DNA of 40,963 bases, taken from assembly GCA_020012075.1 (NCBI GenBank), contig DWUP01000011.1, positions 1 through 40,963 of the forward strand. Direction: 5' to 3'. The stretch comes from Candidatus Avibacteroides avistercoris (GTDB taxonomy: Bacteria > Bacteroidota > Bacteroidia > Bacteroidales > Bacteroidaceae). Both the position numbers and the translations under genes were made by a program. Positions 33,511 to 40,963 of this stretch are shown here, piece by piece. The notes under the pieces were generated by a model that was not told the origin of the DNA, searched no databases, and worked only from the letters and a program-made list of their open reading frames with translations. The first letter of the stretch is position 1. The number at the start of each line of letters is the position of its first letter.

Positions 33511-34986
33511 ATGAAATTCAAGTATCTATTCTATGCAGTTGCCATGATGGCGACAATGGGATTGGCTACGACATCATGTAGCGATGATGATGAAAATGAC
33601 ATCGTGCCACCGACACAGACAGATGACGACGATGACAAGGGAGATCCTACCGACGGAGCCGACATGGTGGTCTCGGGGGATGTGTCCGGGACTTGGACTG
33701 CCGGCACGACAGTAGCAGTGACCGACCACATCACAGTGCCCGAAGGACAGAGCCTGACTATTGAAGAGGGTGTCACCGTCGTATTCACCACCGATGGTGT
33801 CGGCTCCAACCACGTGCCTGTGGAGTTTATCGTCAGGGGCAACCTCTATTGCAAAGGGAGCGAAGAGCGCCCCATCCTGATGACCATACCTGAAGCCGAG
33901 AGGACTACGGCCAATATCCACAAAGTCGAGCATGAATGGGGCGGCATCGTGGCCTACGAGTCATGCGACGAGATGCTCATCGACCACACGATTATCGAAT
34001 ATACCGGCGGTGAAGTCGTGCAAGGCTCGCCATCTGCCGATGCAGGCTACTATGAGGCAGGTGATGACATTTATCCTCAGATAACGACCAACAACCCCAA
34101 CGGCCGCTATGTGATCACCAACAACATCATCCGCTACGGCCAGTCTGACGGCATCTACATGATGGGAGGACAAGCCATAATAGCAAACAATATCTTCGCC
34201 GGCAACGGATATGACGGTGAAGAGGCCGTAAACGTCAAGTCCGGTTGCATCGTCGATGTAGCCTACAACATCATGTATTCGCCCAACACCAACGGACTCA
34301 AGTTGTCAAGCTCAGGACAGAGCGAGACGCGCTACCAGGCCGAGATTACTGCCTACAACAACACCATCCTCAACGCGGGGTGGCGTCGTGACGGCGAGAA
34401 AGGCGGGAGCATCTATGCACAAGAGAATGTGCTGGCCAACGTCTTCAACAACATGATGGTCAATTGCAAATACCGCGCCCAAGTGCCTGACTGGGCCAAC
34501 CCCAACAATCCTGATGCAGGCTTCGACGCCCGCTCGGTCATAGACTACAACTGCTATGTCTCGGCATCGACCAAGAGCGACCTCATCATCGAGAAATGGG
34601 AAGACGATGGCGAAATCATCATGGGTCAAGGCATCGAATATGCATGGCAGGGCTACAACTATGCCCATGAGGACTATCACTTCGAGCAAAGCGTAGCCGA
34701 AGACGGCACGACTATCCCGGGCGTAGACAGCCACAGTGTCATAGCCACCGAGGGCAACTACTACAATCCGCAGTTTGCCAACTATGACCTCGAAGGGGCA
34801 AGCATGAGAAACGTCATCTATGACGACAACTGGGACTTCCACCCGACGGTCAATATCGAAGGTGCCTACAGCGGCAGCGATGAGTTTGCACGCCCGCACT
34901 TCTCGACCAGTGGCCTCAACATCGGTGGCGAAGTCTACAACTCGCCAAGTGTAGGTGCATGGTTCGGTTGCTATGCCGCTAACTGA
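33511..34986 (+). CDS. Beta-helix surface lipoprotein
   Basis: 491 residues. A lipoprotein signal ends in GLATTSC (Cys 23), followed at once by SDDDEND and later DDDDDKGD. Acidic residues right after the Cys act as surface-export signals in Bacteroidetes lipoproteins, so a cell-surface location is likely. After about residue 60 the sequence shows right-handed parallel beta-helix features: short repeats of YVITNNIIRYGQSDGI, AIIANNIFAGNG and VDVAYNIMYSPNTNG, with Asn ladders, as in pectate-lyase-like folds. I see no certain catalytic triad. It sits between the TonB receptor and the phosphatase, in the place a SusD would take, so it may bind substrate for the receptor; an enzyme is the alternative. 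Confidence 0.82.
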   Translation: MKFKYLFYAVAMMATMGLATTSCSDDDENDIVPPTQTDDDDDKGDPTDGADMVVSGDVSGTWTAGTTVAVTDHITVPEGQSLTIEEGVTVVFTTDGVGSNHVPVEFIVRGNLYCKGSEERPILMTIPEAERTTANIHKVEHEWGGIVAYESCDEMLIDHTIIEYTGGEVVQGSPSADAGYYEAGDDIYPQITTNNPNGRYVITNNIIRYGQSDGIYMMGGQAIIANNIFAGNGYDGEEAVNVKSGCIVDVAYNIMYSPNTNGLKLSSSGQSETRYQAEITAYNNTILNAGWRRDGEKGGSIYAQENVLANVFNNMMVNCKYRAQVPDWANPNNPDAGFDARSVIDYNCYVSASTKSDLIIEKWEDDGEIIMGQGIEYAWQGYNYAHEDYHFEQSVAEDGTTIPGVDSHSVIATEGNYYNPQFANYDLEGASMRNVIYDDNWDFHPTVNIEGAYSGSDEFARPHFSTSGLNIGGEVYNSPSVGAWFGCYAAN

Positions 34987-35024
34987 TCCGTCCACTCAGA
35001 CATGACATTCATTCCATTTATCAC

Positions 35025-35064
35025 ACCGCTTCTCAGGAGCATAAGGGAATGCCCCGGGAAGCGG
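35025..35064 (+). terminator. Intercistronic hairpin before the phosphatase gene
   Basis: ACCGCTTC (35025-35032) pairs with GAAGCGGT (35057-35064), extended inward by weaker pairing (AGGAGCAT with ATGCCCC) around an AAGGGA loop. A short TCTTTC follows. Probably a partial terminator or mRNA-processing element lowering expression of the last gene. Confidence 0.55.
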
Positions 35065-35094
35065 TCTTTCATCCATCAATAACACACCAGACCA

Positions 35095-36030
35095 ATGAAC
35101 AGACTATTAACAAGCCTGCTTTTCATAGCATGTGCGGCAATAATGCAGGCTCAGGACGCAGCCGCATGGAAGCAATTGGAGCGTCCGCTCAACTTCTATC
35201 TCGCCAACGACCTCGGGCGCAACGGCTACTATGACCAGAAACCCATAGCCGAACTGATGGGACGCATGGCCGAGGCTATCGACATCGAGTTTGTCGTGGC
35301 CGCCGGTGACGTGCACCACTTCGAGGGAGTGCGCAGCGTAGATGACCCCCTCTGGATGACCAATTACGAGCTAATCTACAGTCACCCCGACCTTATGTTG
35401 CCGTGGTATCCCATCCTCGGCAACCACGAGTACCGCGGCAACACTCAGGCAGTCATCGATTACAGCAATGTCAGCGCACGCTGGCAGATGCCGGCCCGCT
35501 ACTATACCAAGGTGATGGAGGAAGACGGCATCACCGTGCGCCTTGTCATGACCGACACGCCGCCGATGATCGACAAGTACCGCAAGGACACCGACAAATA
35601 TCCCGATGCCGGCAAGCAAGACCTCAATGCACAACTCGAGTGGGTAGACTCGGTGCTGACTGTCGCCAAGGAGGACTGGGTCATCGTCGTGGGTCATCAT
35701 CCCATCTATGCAGACACCGACAAGAATGACACAGAGCGCACCGACATGCAGCGTCGCCTCGACACCATCCTGCGCAAGCACGGCAATGTCGATTTCTACA
35801 TCTGCGGCCACATCCACAACTTCCAGCACATCCGTATGCCGGAGTCAGACATCGACTATGTGGTCAATTCGTCAGGCTCGCTGTCACGCGAAGTCAAGCC
35901 TGTCGATGGCACAGTGTTTTGCAGCGATGCTACGGGCTATTCGCTGATCACGGTGAACAAAGACGAGATAGATCTCCACATGATCGACCGCGACGGCAAG
36001 GTCATACACACCGTCAAGAGGACGAAATGA
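35095..36030 (+). CDS. Purple-acid-phosphatase-like (TRAP-type) metallophosphoesterase
   Basis: 311 residues. Signal peptide (1-19, MQA/Q). The metallophosphatase motifs appear in order: NDLG (Asp 39), GDVHHF (Asp 72), GNHEY (Asn 110, His 111), GHHPIY (His 201) and GHIHNFQHI (His 239, His 241). Order, spacing and NGYYDQK / GVRSVDDPLW match tartrate-resistant (type 5) purple acid phosphatases. In those, the residue three after the second Asp is the iron-binding Tyr; here it is His 75, so metal content may differ. Likely a periplasmic or secreted phosphomonoesterase. Last gene of the receptor operon, closed by a strong terminator. Confidence 0.9.
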   Translation: MNRLLTSLLFIACAAIMQAQDAAAWKQLERPLNFYLANDLGRNGYYDQKPIAELMGRMAEAIDIEFVVAAGDVHHFEGVRSVDDPLWMTNYELIYSHPDLMLPWYPILGNHEYRGNTQAVIDYSNVSARWQMPARYYTKVMEEDGITVRLVMTDTPPMIDKYRKDTDKYPDAGKQDLNAQLEWVDSVLTVAKEDWVIVVGHHPIYADTDKNDTERTDMQRRLDTILRKHGNVDFYICGHIHNFQHIRMPESDIDYVVNSSGSLSREVKPVDGTVFCSDATGYSLITVNKDEIDLHMIDRDGKVIHTVKRTK

Positions 36031-36043
36031 CACGACACACACC

Positions 36044-36076
36044 GAGGGCATCCCCTGTGGGATGCCCTCCTTTTTT
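36044..36076 (+). terminator. Terminator of the TonB receptor-lipoprotein-phosphatase operon
   Basis: Perfect 11-bp stem (36044-36054 with 36059-36069; GAGGGCATCCC/GGGATGCCCTC), 4-base loop, then C and six T. Confidence 0.95.
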
Positions 36077-36191
36077 ATACACGCCGCCATCCGCTGAGGC
36101 ACCATCCCCCTACACACCGGCAATCACTCATCCGTCATCGGGCAAAGCATCATTAACAGTCTTTTGGCATACGACATTTGCATATAAAACA

Positions 36192-36199
36192 TAACTTTG
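36192..36199 (+). promoter_or_regulatory. -7 promoter box of the SIMPL-mazG unit
   Basis: TAACTTTG, exact TAnnTTTG, 46 bases before the ATG. TTTG at 36163-36166 could be -33, but the 25-base spacing is long. Confidence 0.6.
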
Positions 36200-36245
36200 C
36201 CACAAACAGGCCATCAATGCATACAAACCGTAAAAACTTATAACT

Positions 36246-36941
36246 ATGAAATGGAAAATCGAAGCCATCATCATTGCATTGGGAATATTCCTATGCGGCA
36301 ATGCCATCAAAAACGGTATCAAGAGTTTCACCGAGAACTCACGCACCATCGAGGTGCGCGGACTGTCTGAGAAAGAAGTGAAGGCCGACCGTGCCACGTG
36401 GAATATCACATTCAATGCATCGGGCGACAATCTGAAAGCACTGTACACACAAATCAAGCAAACGGAAGAGACAATAGTCGAATTCCTCCACAGCAACAAG
36501 ATAGACGACAAGGACATCTACCGCAATCCGGCATCAGTCTATGACAAAATGAACGACCGCTATCTGTCTGACTCCAACAAAGCACCGCGCTACAACGTCA
36601 CAAAGACCATCACAGTATCGACATCAAACGTCGATGCCGTCTATCAGACCGTGAACAAACAGGAGCAACTCCTCGCCAAAGGCATAGTGCTGGTCAATGA
36701 ATACAACAGCATCAACTATGAGTTCACCGGGCTAAACTCCATCAAGCCGACAATGATCGAGGAAGCCACAAAAGCCGCGCGCGAAGCCGCCGACAAATTT
36801 GCAAAGGACTCTGAAAGCAAACTCGGCAAGATACAGACAGCACGCCAAGGACAATTCTCAATCAGCGACCGCGACGCCAACACACCATATATCAAGAAAG
36901 TCCGTGTCGTGACCTACATCAACTATTATCTCAAAGACTGA
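36246..36941 (+). CDS. SIMPL domain (DUF541) periplasmic protein
   Basis: 231 residues. N-terminal hydrophobic segment (about 5-20, IEAIIIALGIFLCGNAI), likely an uncleaved anchor or signal. Then a SIMPL/DUF541 domain beginning RTIEVRGLSEKEVKADRATWNITF and including the helix EEATKAAREAADKFAKDSESKLGKI, which is conserved in the family. The C-terminal RVVTYINYYLKD strand closes the fold. The family is linked to envelope or oxidative stress in other bacteria, without a defined activity. mazG follows after 29 bases, probably on the same transcript. Confidence 0.88.
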   Translation: MKWKIEAIIIALGIFLCGNAIKNGIKSFTENSRTIEVRGLSEKEVKADRATWNITFNASGDNLKALYTQIKQTEETIVEFLHSNKIDDKDIYRNPASVYDKMNDRYLSDSNKAPRYNVTKTITVSTSNVDAVYQTVNKQEQLLAKGIVLVNEYNSINYEFTGLNSIKPTMIEEATKAAREAADKFAKDSESKLGKIQTARQGQFSISDRDANTPYIKKVRVVTYINYYLKD

Positions 36942-36970
36942 CCAACCGTAACACAGCAAAAGACACATCA

Positions 36971-37753
36971 ATGCACACACGCAAACAACAACTGGAAGCA
37001 TTCCAACGGCTGCTCGACATCATTGACGAGCTGCGCGAGAAATGCCCGTGGGACCACAAACAGACTTTCGACAGTCTGCGCACCAACACCATCGAAGAGA
37101 CCTACGAGCTGAGCGACGCCATCATCAACCACGACATGCACAACATCTGCAAGGAGCTGGGCGACGTGTTGATGCACATCGCCTTCTATTCCAAGATGGC
37201 CTCAGAGACGGGAGACTTTGACATCAAGGACGTGTGCGACGCCATCTGCGACAAACTCGTCTATCGCCACCCACATGTATTCGGTGACATCAAGGCCGAA
37301 GACACAGACCAAGTGCTCAAAAACTGGGAATCACTCAAGCTGAAAGAAAAGGACGGCAACAAGACCGTCCTCGGCGGAGTGCCCGACAGCCTGCCATCGC
37401 TCATCAAAGCCTACCGCATACAGGACAAGGCACGCAACGTAGGTTTCGACTGGGAGAAACGCGAAGACGTCTGGGACAAAGTGGCCGAAGAGAACGCAGA
37501 GGTCAGAGAAGCCATCACACGCGGCGACCAAGACGACATCGAGGCCGAGTTTGGCGACCTGCTGTTCAGCATCATCAACGCCGCAAGACTCTATGGAGTC
37601 AATCCCGACAATGCACTCGAGAGGACAAACAAGAAGTTCATCAAGCGTTTCAACTACCTCGAAACCGAGAGCAAGAAAGACGGCAAAACGCTGGGCGACA
37701 TGACCCTCGGCGAGATGGACCAATACTGGGACAGGGCAAAGACAGAAGCCTGA
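36971..37753 (+). CDS. mazG: Nucleoside triphosphate pyrophosphohydrolase MazG
   Basis: 260 residues, close to the 263 of E. coli MazG. Hydrolyses (d)NTPs to NMP and PPi. Two MazG repeats: the first with CPWDHKQTFDSL, IEETYEL (Glu 42, 43, 46) and KELGDVL (Glu 62, Asp 65), the second with EENAEVREAI and EFGDLLFSIINAARLYG. These Glu/Asp residues bind Mg. Cytoplasmic house-cleaning enzyme; it has no toxin-antitoxin neighbour here. Followed by a terminator. Confidence 0.95.
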   Translation: MHTRKQQLEAFQRLLDIIDELREKCPWDHKQTFDSLRTNTIEETYELSDAIINHDMHNICKELGDVLMHIAFYSKMASETGDFDIKDVCDAICDKLVYRHPHVFGDIKAEDTDQVLKNWESLKLKEKDGNKTVLGGVPDSLPSLIKAYRIQDKARNVGFDWEKREDVWDKVAEENAEVREAITRGDQDDIEAEFGDLLFSIINAARLYGVNPDNALERTNKKFIKRFNYLETESKKDGKTLGDMTLGEMDQYWDRAKTEA

Positions 37754-37772
37754 CACTTGCCACGACGACCGC

Positions 37773-37825
37773 GGCCATGCCCGCCAGATGCCACACCGAC
37801 GGCACACGGTGAGCATGGCCTTTTT
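37773..37825 (+). terminator. Terminator of mazG
   Basis: GGCCATGC (37773-37780) pairs with GCATGGCC (37813-37820), an inner pairing-rich region (CACACCG/ACGGC..ACACGGT) lies between, and five T follow. Confidence 0.75.
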
Positions 37826-37826
37826 A

Positions 37827-37898
37827 CATACTATGCCACGGCGACAGCATACGACCCCGCAAGCCACGGCATAGCACCCTAAGGCCGACGACATACTA
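37827..37898. repeat. Degenerate 22-bp repeat array (four units)
   Basis: CATAC-type cores start at 37827, 37848, 37870 and 37892 (spacing 21, 22, 22). The second reads AGCATACGACCCC, identical to the opening of unit 4 of the array at 9187-9296. It lies between the convergent mazG and mrp terminators. Confidence 0.65.
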
Positions 37899-37917
37899 TG
37901 CCATCGGGCAAAAGTCT

Positions 37918-37949
37918 AAATGCAGCCCCGGGATGCCGGGGCTGCATTT
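37918..37949 (-). terminator. Terminator of mrp
   Basis: Perfect 14-bp stem (37918-37931 with 37936-37949; GCAGCCCCGG core), 4-base loop, followed on the minus strand by AGACTTTTG. It could work in both directions. Confidence 0.85.
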
Positions 37950-38001
37950 ATCGTTATTACTGACCTTGCTGTGAAATTGCACAAAACAAGGTGACAGGGG
38001 G

Positions 38002-39111
38002 TCATTTGCGCGTGACCTTGACGATGCGTGTCGGTTCGAGGTCGGCGTTGCGTTGCTCGGTCTGGCGTACCACATTTTCAGCCAGTTCAACAAACGCCCG
38101 CCCTGTGACGGTATTGTCATCGAGTGCTGCAGGAGCACCGTTGTCTCCGCTTTCGCAAATGCTTTGCACGATAGGAATCTGCCCGAGCAGCGGCACTCCA
38201 GTCTCTTCGGCGAGACGCCGTGCGCCATCTTTGCCGAAGATATAGTAACGGTGGTCAGGCAACTCGGCGGGAGTAAACCATGACATATTCTCGATAATGC
38301 CAAGGATAGGGACATTGACCTTATCATTGGTGAACATATTTATACCTTTGCGTGCATCGGCCAAAGCGACATCCTGCGGTGTAGTGACCACTACCACACC
38401 TGTCACTGCCAATGTCTGCACTATGGTCAGGTGAATATCACTCGTCCCGGGCGGCAAGTCTATGACGAAGTAATCGAGGTCACCCCATGCGCTGTCGCCG
38501 ATGAGCTGCTTCAAAGCATTGCTTGCCATACCGCCACGCCACAATGTAGCCTGGTCAGGATCGACGAAGAAACCTATCGACAGCAGCTTGATGCCATATT
38601 TTTCAATCGGGACAATCAAGTCACGACCGTCGATGGTCTCGGCATAAGGACGTGCATCCTCGACGTGGAACATCTTTGGCACAGACGGCCCGAATATGTC
38701 AGCATCGAGCAGGCCGACTTTATAGCCGAGCCGCGACAGTGCCACGGCGAGATTGGCCGCCACGGTCGATTTGCCTACGCCGCCCTTGCCCGACGACACG
38801 GCTATTATGTTCTTGACATCCGGCAGGAGTTTTTCCACCTCAGGACGTGCCTTCTTGCGTGTCACGACCGAGATGTTGCCTCGTATCTGCACTTGCTCAC
38901 CCACGTATGTCAATATGGCTGCCTCGCAAGCCTTGACGACAGAGTTGATAAAAGGGTCTGTGGGACGGTCGAAGATGAGCGAAAACGAGACTTTGTCGCC
39001 ATCGATTCTGATATCGTCTTCGACCATGTCCATCTCGACGACACTCTTGCCCGTACCGGGATAGCGGACCGTAGCGAGAGCATCGGTTATCATCTTGGGA
39101 TAAATAGTCAT
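38002..39111 (-). CDS. mrp: Mrp/ApbC family iron-sulfur carrier ATPase
   Basis: 369 residues. An N-terminal MIP18/DUF59 domain (about 1-85) precedes a P-loop ATPase with the deviant Walker A SSGKGGVGKST (106-116), LLDADIFGPS and IDLPPGTSD. The family carries and delivers Fe-S clusters in the cytoplasm. The usual CxxC near NMSW is replaced by NMSWFTPAELPDHRYYIFG, so the shared-cluster cysteines are absent at that place; I believe this is normal in Bacteroidetes. It follows trmB by 59 bases without a visible promoter. Confidence 0.93.
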   Translation of the reverse strand: MTIYPKMITDALATVRYPGTGKSVVEMDMVEDDIRIDGDKVSFSLIFDRPTDPFINSVVKACEAAILTYVGEQVQIRGNISVVTRKKARPEVEKLLPDVKNIIAVSSGKGGVGKSTVAANLAVALSRLGYKVGLLDADIFGPSVPKMFHVEDARPYAETIDGRDLIVPIEKYGIKLLSIGFFVDPDQATLWRGGMASNALKQLIGDSAWGDLDYFVIDLPPGTSDIHLTIVQTLAVTGVVVVTTPQDVALADARKGINMFTNDKVNVPILGIIENMSWFTPAELPDHRYYIFGKDGARRLAEETGVPLLGQIPIVQSICESGDNGAPAALDDNTVTGRAFVELAENVVRQTEQRNADLEPTRIVKVTRK

Positions 39112-39170
39112 AAGTTCAATTATTTTGTTCGGTTCGTTCTATCATTTACTATTCCGTCACATCATGCTCC

Positions 39171-39926
39171 TCATCGCGATGTCGCCTTGCCGCTACGCTT
39201 GCTGCGGTTGTAGCTGCGATAAGAGTCGAGTTCGATTTCCACATCAGGCTCTACGAGCAAACCTTCGTGCGGGAGGCGGAAACAGATGTAACGTATGGAC
39301 AAGCCGCGCTCAATCCATTGCATCTCATAGTATGTCTTGATTGACAGGATGTCACCCGCCATGCCTGAGCCGTAAAGGTCGTTGGTCATGACCTCGACGG
39401 GCAGACCGTTGGCCTTGACCATATAGGATGTATAGGTATAAAGAAAATTGCTGTCTGTCTTGAGGTGCACCAGCCCGCCGTCTTTGAGGAAATGACGGTA
39501 GCGCTGCATGAAATATGTCGATGTCAGCCTTTTGGTGGCCTTCTTCATTTGCGGGTCGGGAAAGGTAATCCACACTTCATCCACCTCATCGGTGTCAAAG
39601 AGGTTGTCGATCATCTCGATGTTTGTCCTCAGGAAAGCCACATTATGCAATCCGTCACGCAACGATTGTGTCGCTCCGCTCCACATCCTCGCCCCCTTGA
39701 TGTCCACGCCTATGAAATTACGGTCGGCATATCGTGATGCCAGCCCCACAGTATATTCACCTCGACCGCACCCCAACTCGAGCACGATGGGATTGTCGTT
39801 GCCGAAGAATTCATTCCATTTGCCCTTGACATCCACATTGCCATCGCGCAATACTGAATAGGGGAATTCGAACACATGTGGGTAAGTGGCCATGTCAGCA
39901 AACTTCGATAACTTGTTTTTGCTCAT
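39171..39926 (-). CDS. trmB: tRNA (guanine-N7-)-methyltransferase
   Basis: 251 residues. Makes m7G46 in tRNA using S-adenosylmethionine. The SAM site is [11 protein letters not shown] (48-58), then [12 protein letters not shown], and the family signature [18 protein letters not shown], with LKTDSNFLY further on. A basic C-terminal tail ([14 protein letters not shown]) is likely for tRNA contact. The start at 39926 is supported by a -7 box 34 bases upstream. First gene of a probable trmB-mrp transcript. Confidence 0.94.
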   Translation of the reverse strand: MSKNKLSKFADMATYPHVFEFPYSVLRDGNVDVKGKWNEFFGNDNPIVLELGCGRGEYTVGLASRYADRNFIGVDIKGARMWSGATQSLRDGLHNVAFLRTNIEMIDNLFDTDEVDEVWITFPDPQMKKATKRLTSTYFMQRYRHFLKDGGLVHLKTDSNFLYTYTSYMVKANGLPVEVMTNDLYGSGMAGDILSIKTYYEMQWIERGLSIRYICFRLPHEGLLVEPDVEIELDSYRSYNRSKRSGKATSR

Positions 39927-39959
39927 ACTGTCGGTCTTTTAACTATATTATTGGTCGGG

Positions 39960-39967
39960 CAAAGATA
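39960..39967 (-). promoter_or_regulatory. -7 promoter box of trmB
   Basis: Minus-strand TATCTTTG, exact TAnnTTTG. The sequence around it, CCTTTCACTATCTTTGC, is almost the same as the end of the dispersed promoter elements. Confidence 0.65.
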
Positions 39968-39994
39968 GTGAAAGGCTTGCAAATGGCACAGACT

Positions 39995-40858
39995 TCAGAA
40001 AATGCGGCCTATCAGCTTCAGGCTGACGACGGGATAGACTGTCATATTGCCCAATGCCTCGACGAGCCCGTTGCTTTCGAGTCCGTCGCCATGGACAGGC
40101 ATGACCGAGGCATTGGCACTGGTGATGGCAGGCTTGCCGTGAAACATGACACCGACGTCAAACTGACAACCGAAACGACGCTCAGGGATAGCATGACCTA
40201 TGCCTATGCCGATATATGGATTGACACGCCATGCACTTATCTCCGCGTCGAGCCGTCCGTCGCCGTCGGTCGAGATGACATGACCAGAGAGGTTGATGGC
40301 CGTGCGGTACTGCTCCTCCACTCCGCCATCGATGACCCCTGCCACAGCTGTCACTTGGTCGGGCATCGAGCCACGGAGTGACAATAGCCGCCCGTTGTTG
40401 AAATATATGCCCGCCGTCAGATGAAAGGTGGTGCGTCTGAAAGGGTAATAGTCGAAGAGCAACTTGCCGCGCAGCAGCCCGAAGCGGGCAGTGAAATCTA
40501 CGTCCTCGGGCAAGTCCTTGCTGGTGACAGGCAGCCCCCTGTCGCGCAATTCATCCCTCAACCACGGATGCGAAGCAATCAGCCCGTCCATAGACCTGTC
40601 ACCATCCCCATAGTCGATGTCAAACCGCGCATTGAAGTTGAGCGGCATGACCGTCAGCCCCGTCCTCAGCACCAGACACCGGTGCAGCGGCGTAGCCACC
40701 TCAAGCCCTATACCCGTGACGCCGGCCCCAAATGCCACAGCCAGATTGCCAAACGGCGTCACCGGCACATTCTGGGCTCTCGATGCCAAGGCCGCTGACG
40801 AACAGGCCATGACACACGCCACTGTCACCTTAAGTATTACACTTCGCATGGCTCTCAC
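39995..40858 (-). CDS. Outer-membrane beta-barrel protein, function unknown
   Basis: 287 residues (284 from the second Met at 40849). Signal peptide (about 1-28, ending SRAQ-N). The mature part has alternating strands (GIGLEVATPLHRCLVLRTGLTVMPLNFNARFDIDY, KLLFDYYPFRRTTFHLTAGIYF, NPYIGIGIGHAI, RFGCQFDVGVMFHG), as in 8-12-strand outer-membrane barrels, and ends in a hydrophobic strand with terminal Phe (SLKLIGRIF), typical for BAM recognition. I cannot assign a substrate or family. Its stop is only 27 bases from the trmB promoter. Confidence 0.78.
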   Translation of the reverse strand: MRAMRSVILKVTVACVMACSSAALASRAQNVPVTPFGNLAVAFGAGVTGIGLEVATPLHRCLVLRTGLTVMPLNFNARFDIDYGDGDRSMDGLIASHPWLRDELRDRGLPVTSKDLPEDVDFTARFGLLRGKLLFDYYPFRRTTFHLTAGIYFNNGRLLSLRGSMPDQVTAVAGVIDGGVEEQYRTAINLSGHVISTDGDGRLDAEISAWRVNPYIGIGIGHAIPERRFGCQFDVGVMFHGKPAITSANASVMPVHGDGLESNGLVEALGNMTVYPVVSLKLIGRIF

Positions 40859-40888
40859 TGTTTACAGTCAAACTGAGCTTCTTGGCTG

Positions 40889-40896
40889 TAAAGATA
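40889..40896 (-). promoter_or_regulatory. Possible -7 box of the barrel protein gene
   Basis: Minus-strand TATCTTTA, one mismatch from TAnnTTTG, 30 bases before the first ATG. Beyond it, to the window end, I see no gene. Confidence 0.4.
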
Positions 40897-40963
40897 AAAA
40901 ACGGGTGGCATTATCGTGTTACAAAAGGAATAATTCTTCCGGGCGTAACGCGGCGTGGCGGGA

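Noticed and set aside
34312-34995. Minus-strand 227-codon open frame opposite the beta-helix lipoprotein
   Set aside because: Antisense shadow with Val/Asp-rich composition caused by the GAC/ATC-rich coding strand.
36971-37753. MazG as part of a toxin-antitoxin or phage-defence module
   Set aside because: Length and two-domain layout are those of the housekeeping pyrophosphohydrolase; neighbours are a SIMPL protein and mrp, with no toxin gene.

Overview
The window looks like chromosomal core sequence from a member of the order Bacteroidales. Muribaculaceae or a near relative is my inference from protein flavour and moderate GC, not a demonstrated placement. The evidence is: a serine palmitoyltransferase of the Bacteroides sphingolipid type; a DUF5686 barrel protein with a carboxypeptidase-like N-domain; a TonB receptor with the same N-domain; a Ser-type sulfatase; lipoproteins with acidic post-Cys stretches; PPi-dependent phosphofructokinase; a TraR/DksA protein without its zinc cysteines; and -7 boxes of the Bacteroidetes form TAnnTTTG before many genes. 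No insertion sequence, phage, CRISPR array, tRNA or rRNA was seen.

Layout. 1-540: the tail of pfp with a strong terminator, then a tiny membrane protein. 546-8985, all minus strand: DUF5686 protein, CPBP protease, class II aldolase, an FprA-nagB pair, and a DUF454-radical SAM pair. 9370-13838, minus: HU, a 30-residue COX24-type basic protein, then RNase G/E, a double META lipoprotein and a Ser-type sulfatase. 14026-18727, minus: a tight dxs-trkA-trkH operon. 19261-24514, plus: ileS, dksA-like, lspA and a DUF4296 lipoprotein that overlaps lspA. 24515-26993, minus: a small secreted or membrane protein and dnaX. 27117-29008, plus: an FtsB/DivIC-like protein, a small membrane protein and spt. 29425-36030, plus: a phosphorus-flavoured locus. 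36246-37753, plus: a SIMPL protein and mazG. 38002-40858, minus: an outer-membrane barrel protein, trmB and mrp.

The most interesting unit is 29425-36030. A histidine acid phosphatase/phytase-like enzyme is followed by an apparent operon of a TonB-dependent receptor without a SusD partner, a beta-helix surface lipoprotein and a purple-acid-phosphatase-like enzyme, closed by a strong terminator. The receptor promoter has a -7 box but no -33 box; in its place are 11-bp phased direct repeats resembling a PhoB-type operator. I propose a dedicated uptake system for phosphate, phosphoester or inositol phosphate; this is inference.

The intergenic DNA is unusually structured. (a) A ~95-bp dispersed element occurs twice (18741-18834 minus, 29308-29402 plus), each copy ending in a complete promoter just before a gene; trmB carries only the promoter end. 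(b) Three separate intergenic regions (about 9187-9296, 29115-29202, 37827-37898) hold degenerate arrays with a 22-bp period built on a CATAC/GTATG core. (c) Two near-identical small hairpins lie in tandem between dxs and ileS. (d) Two genes (starts 333 and 8985) have their -7 box so close to the ATG that leaderless mRNAs are predicted.
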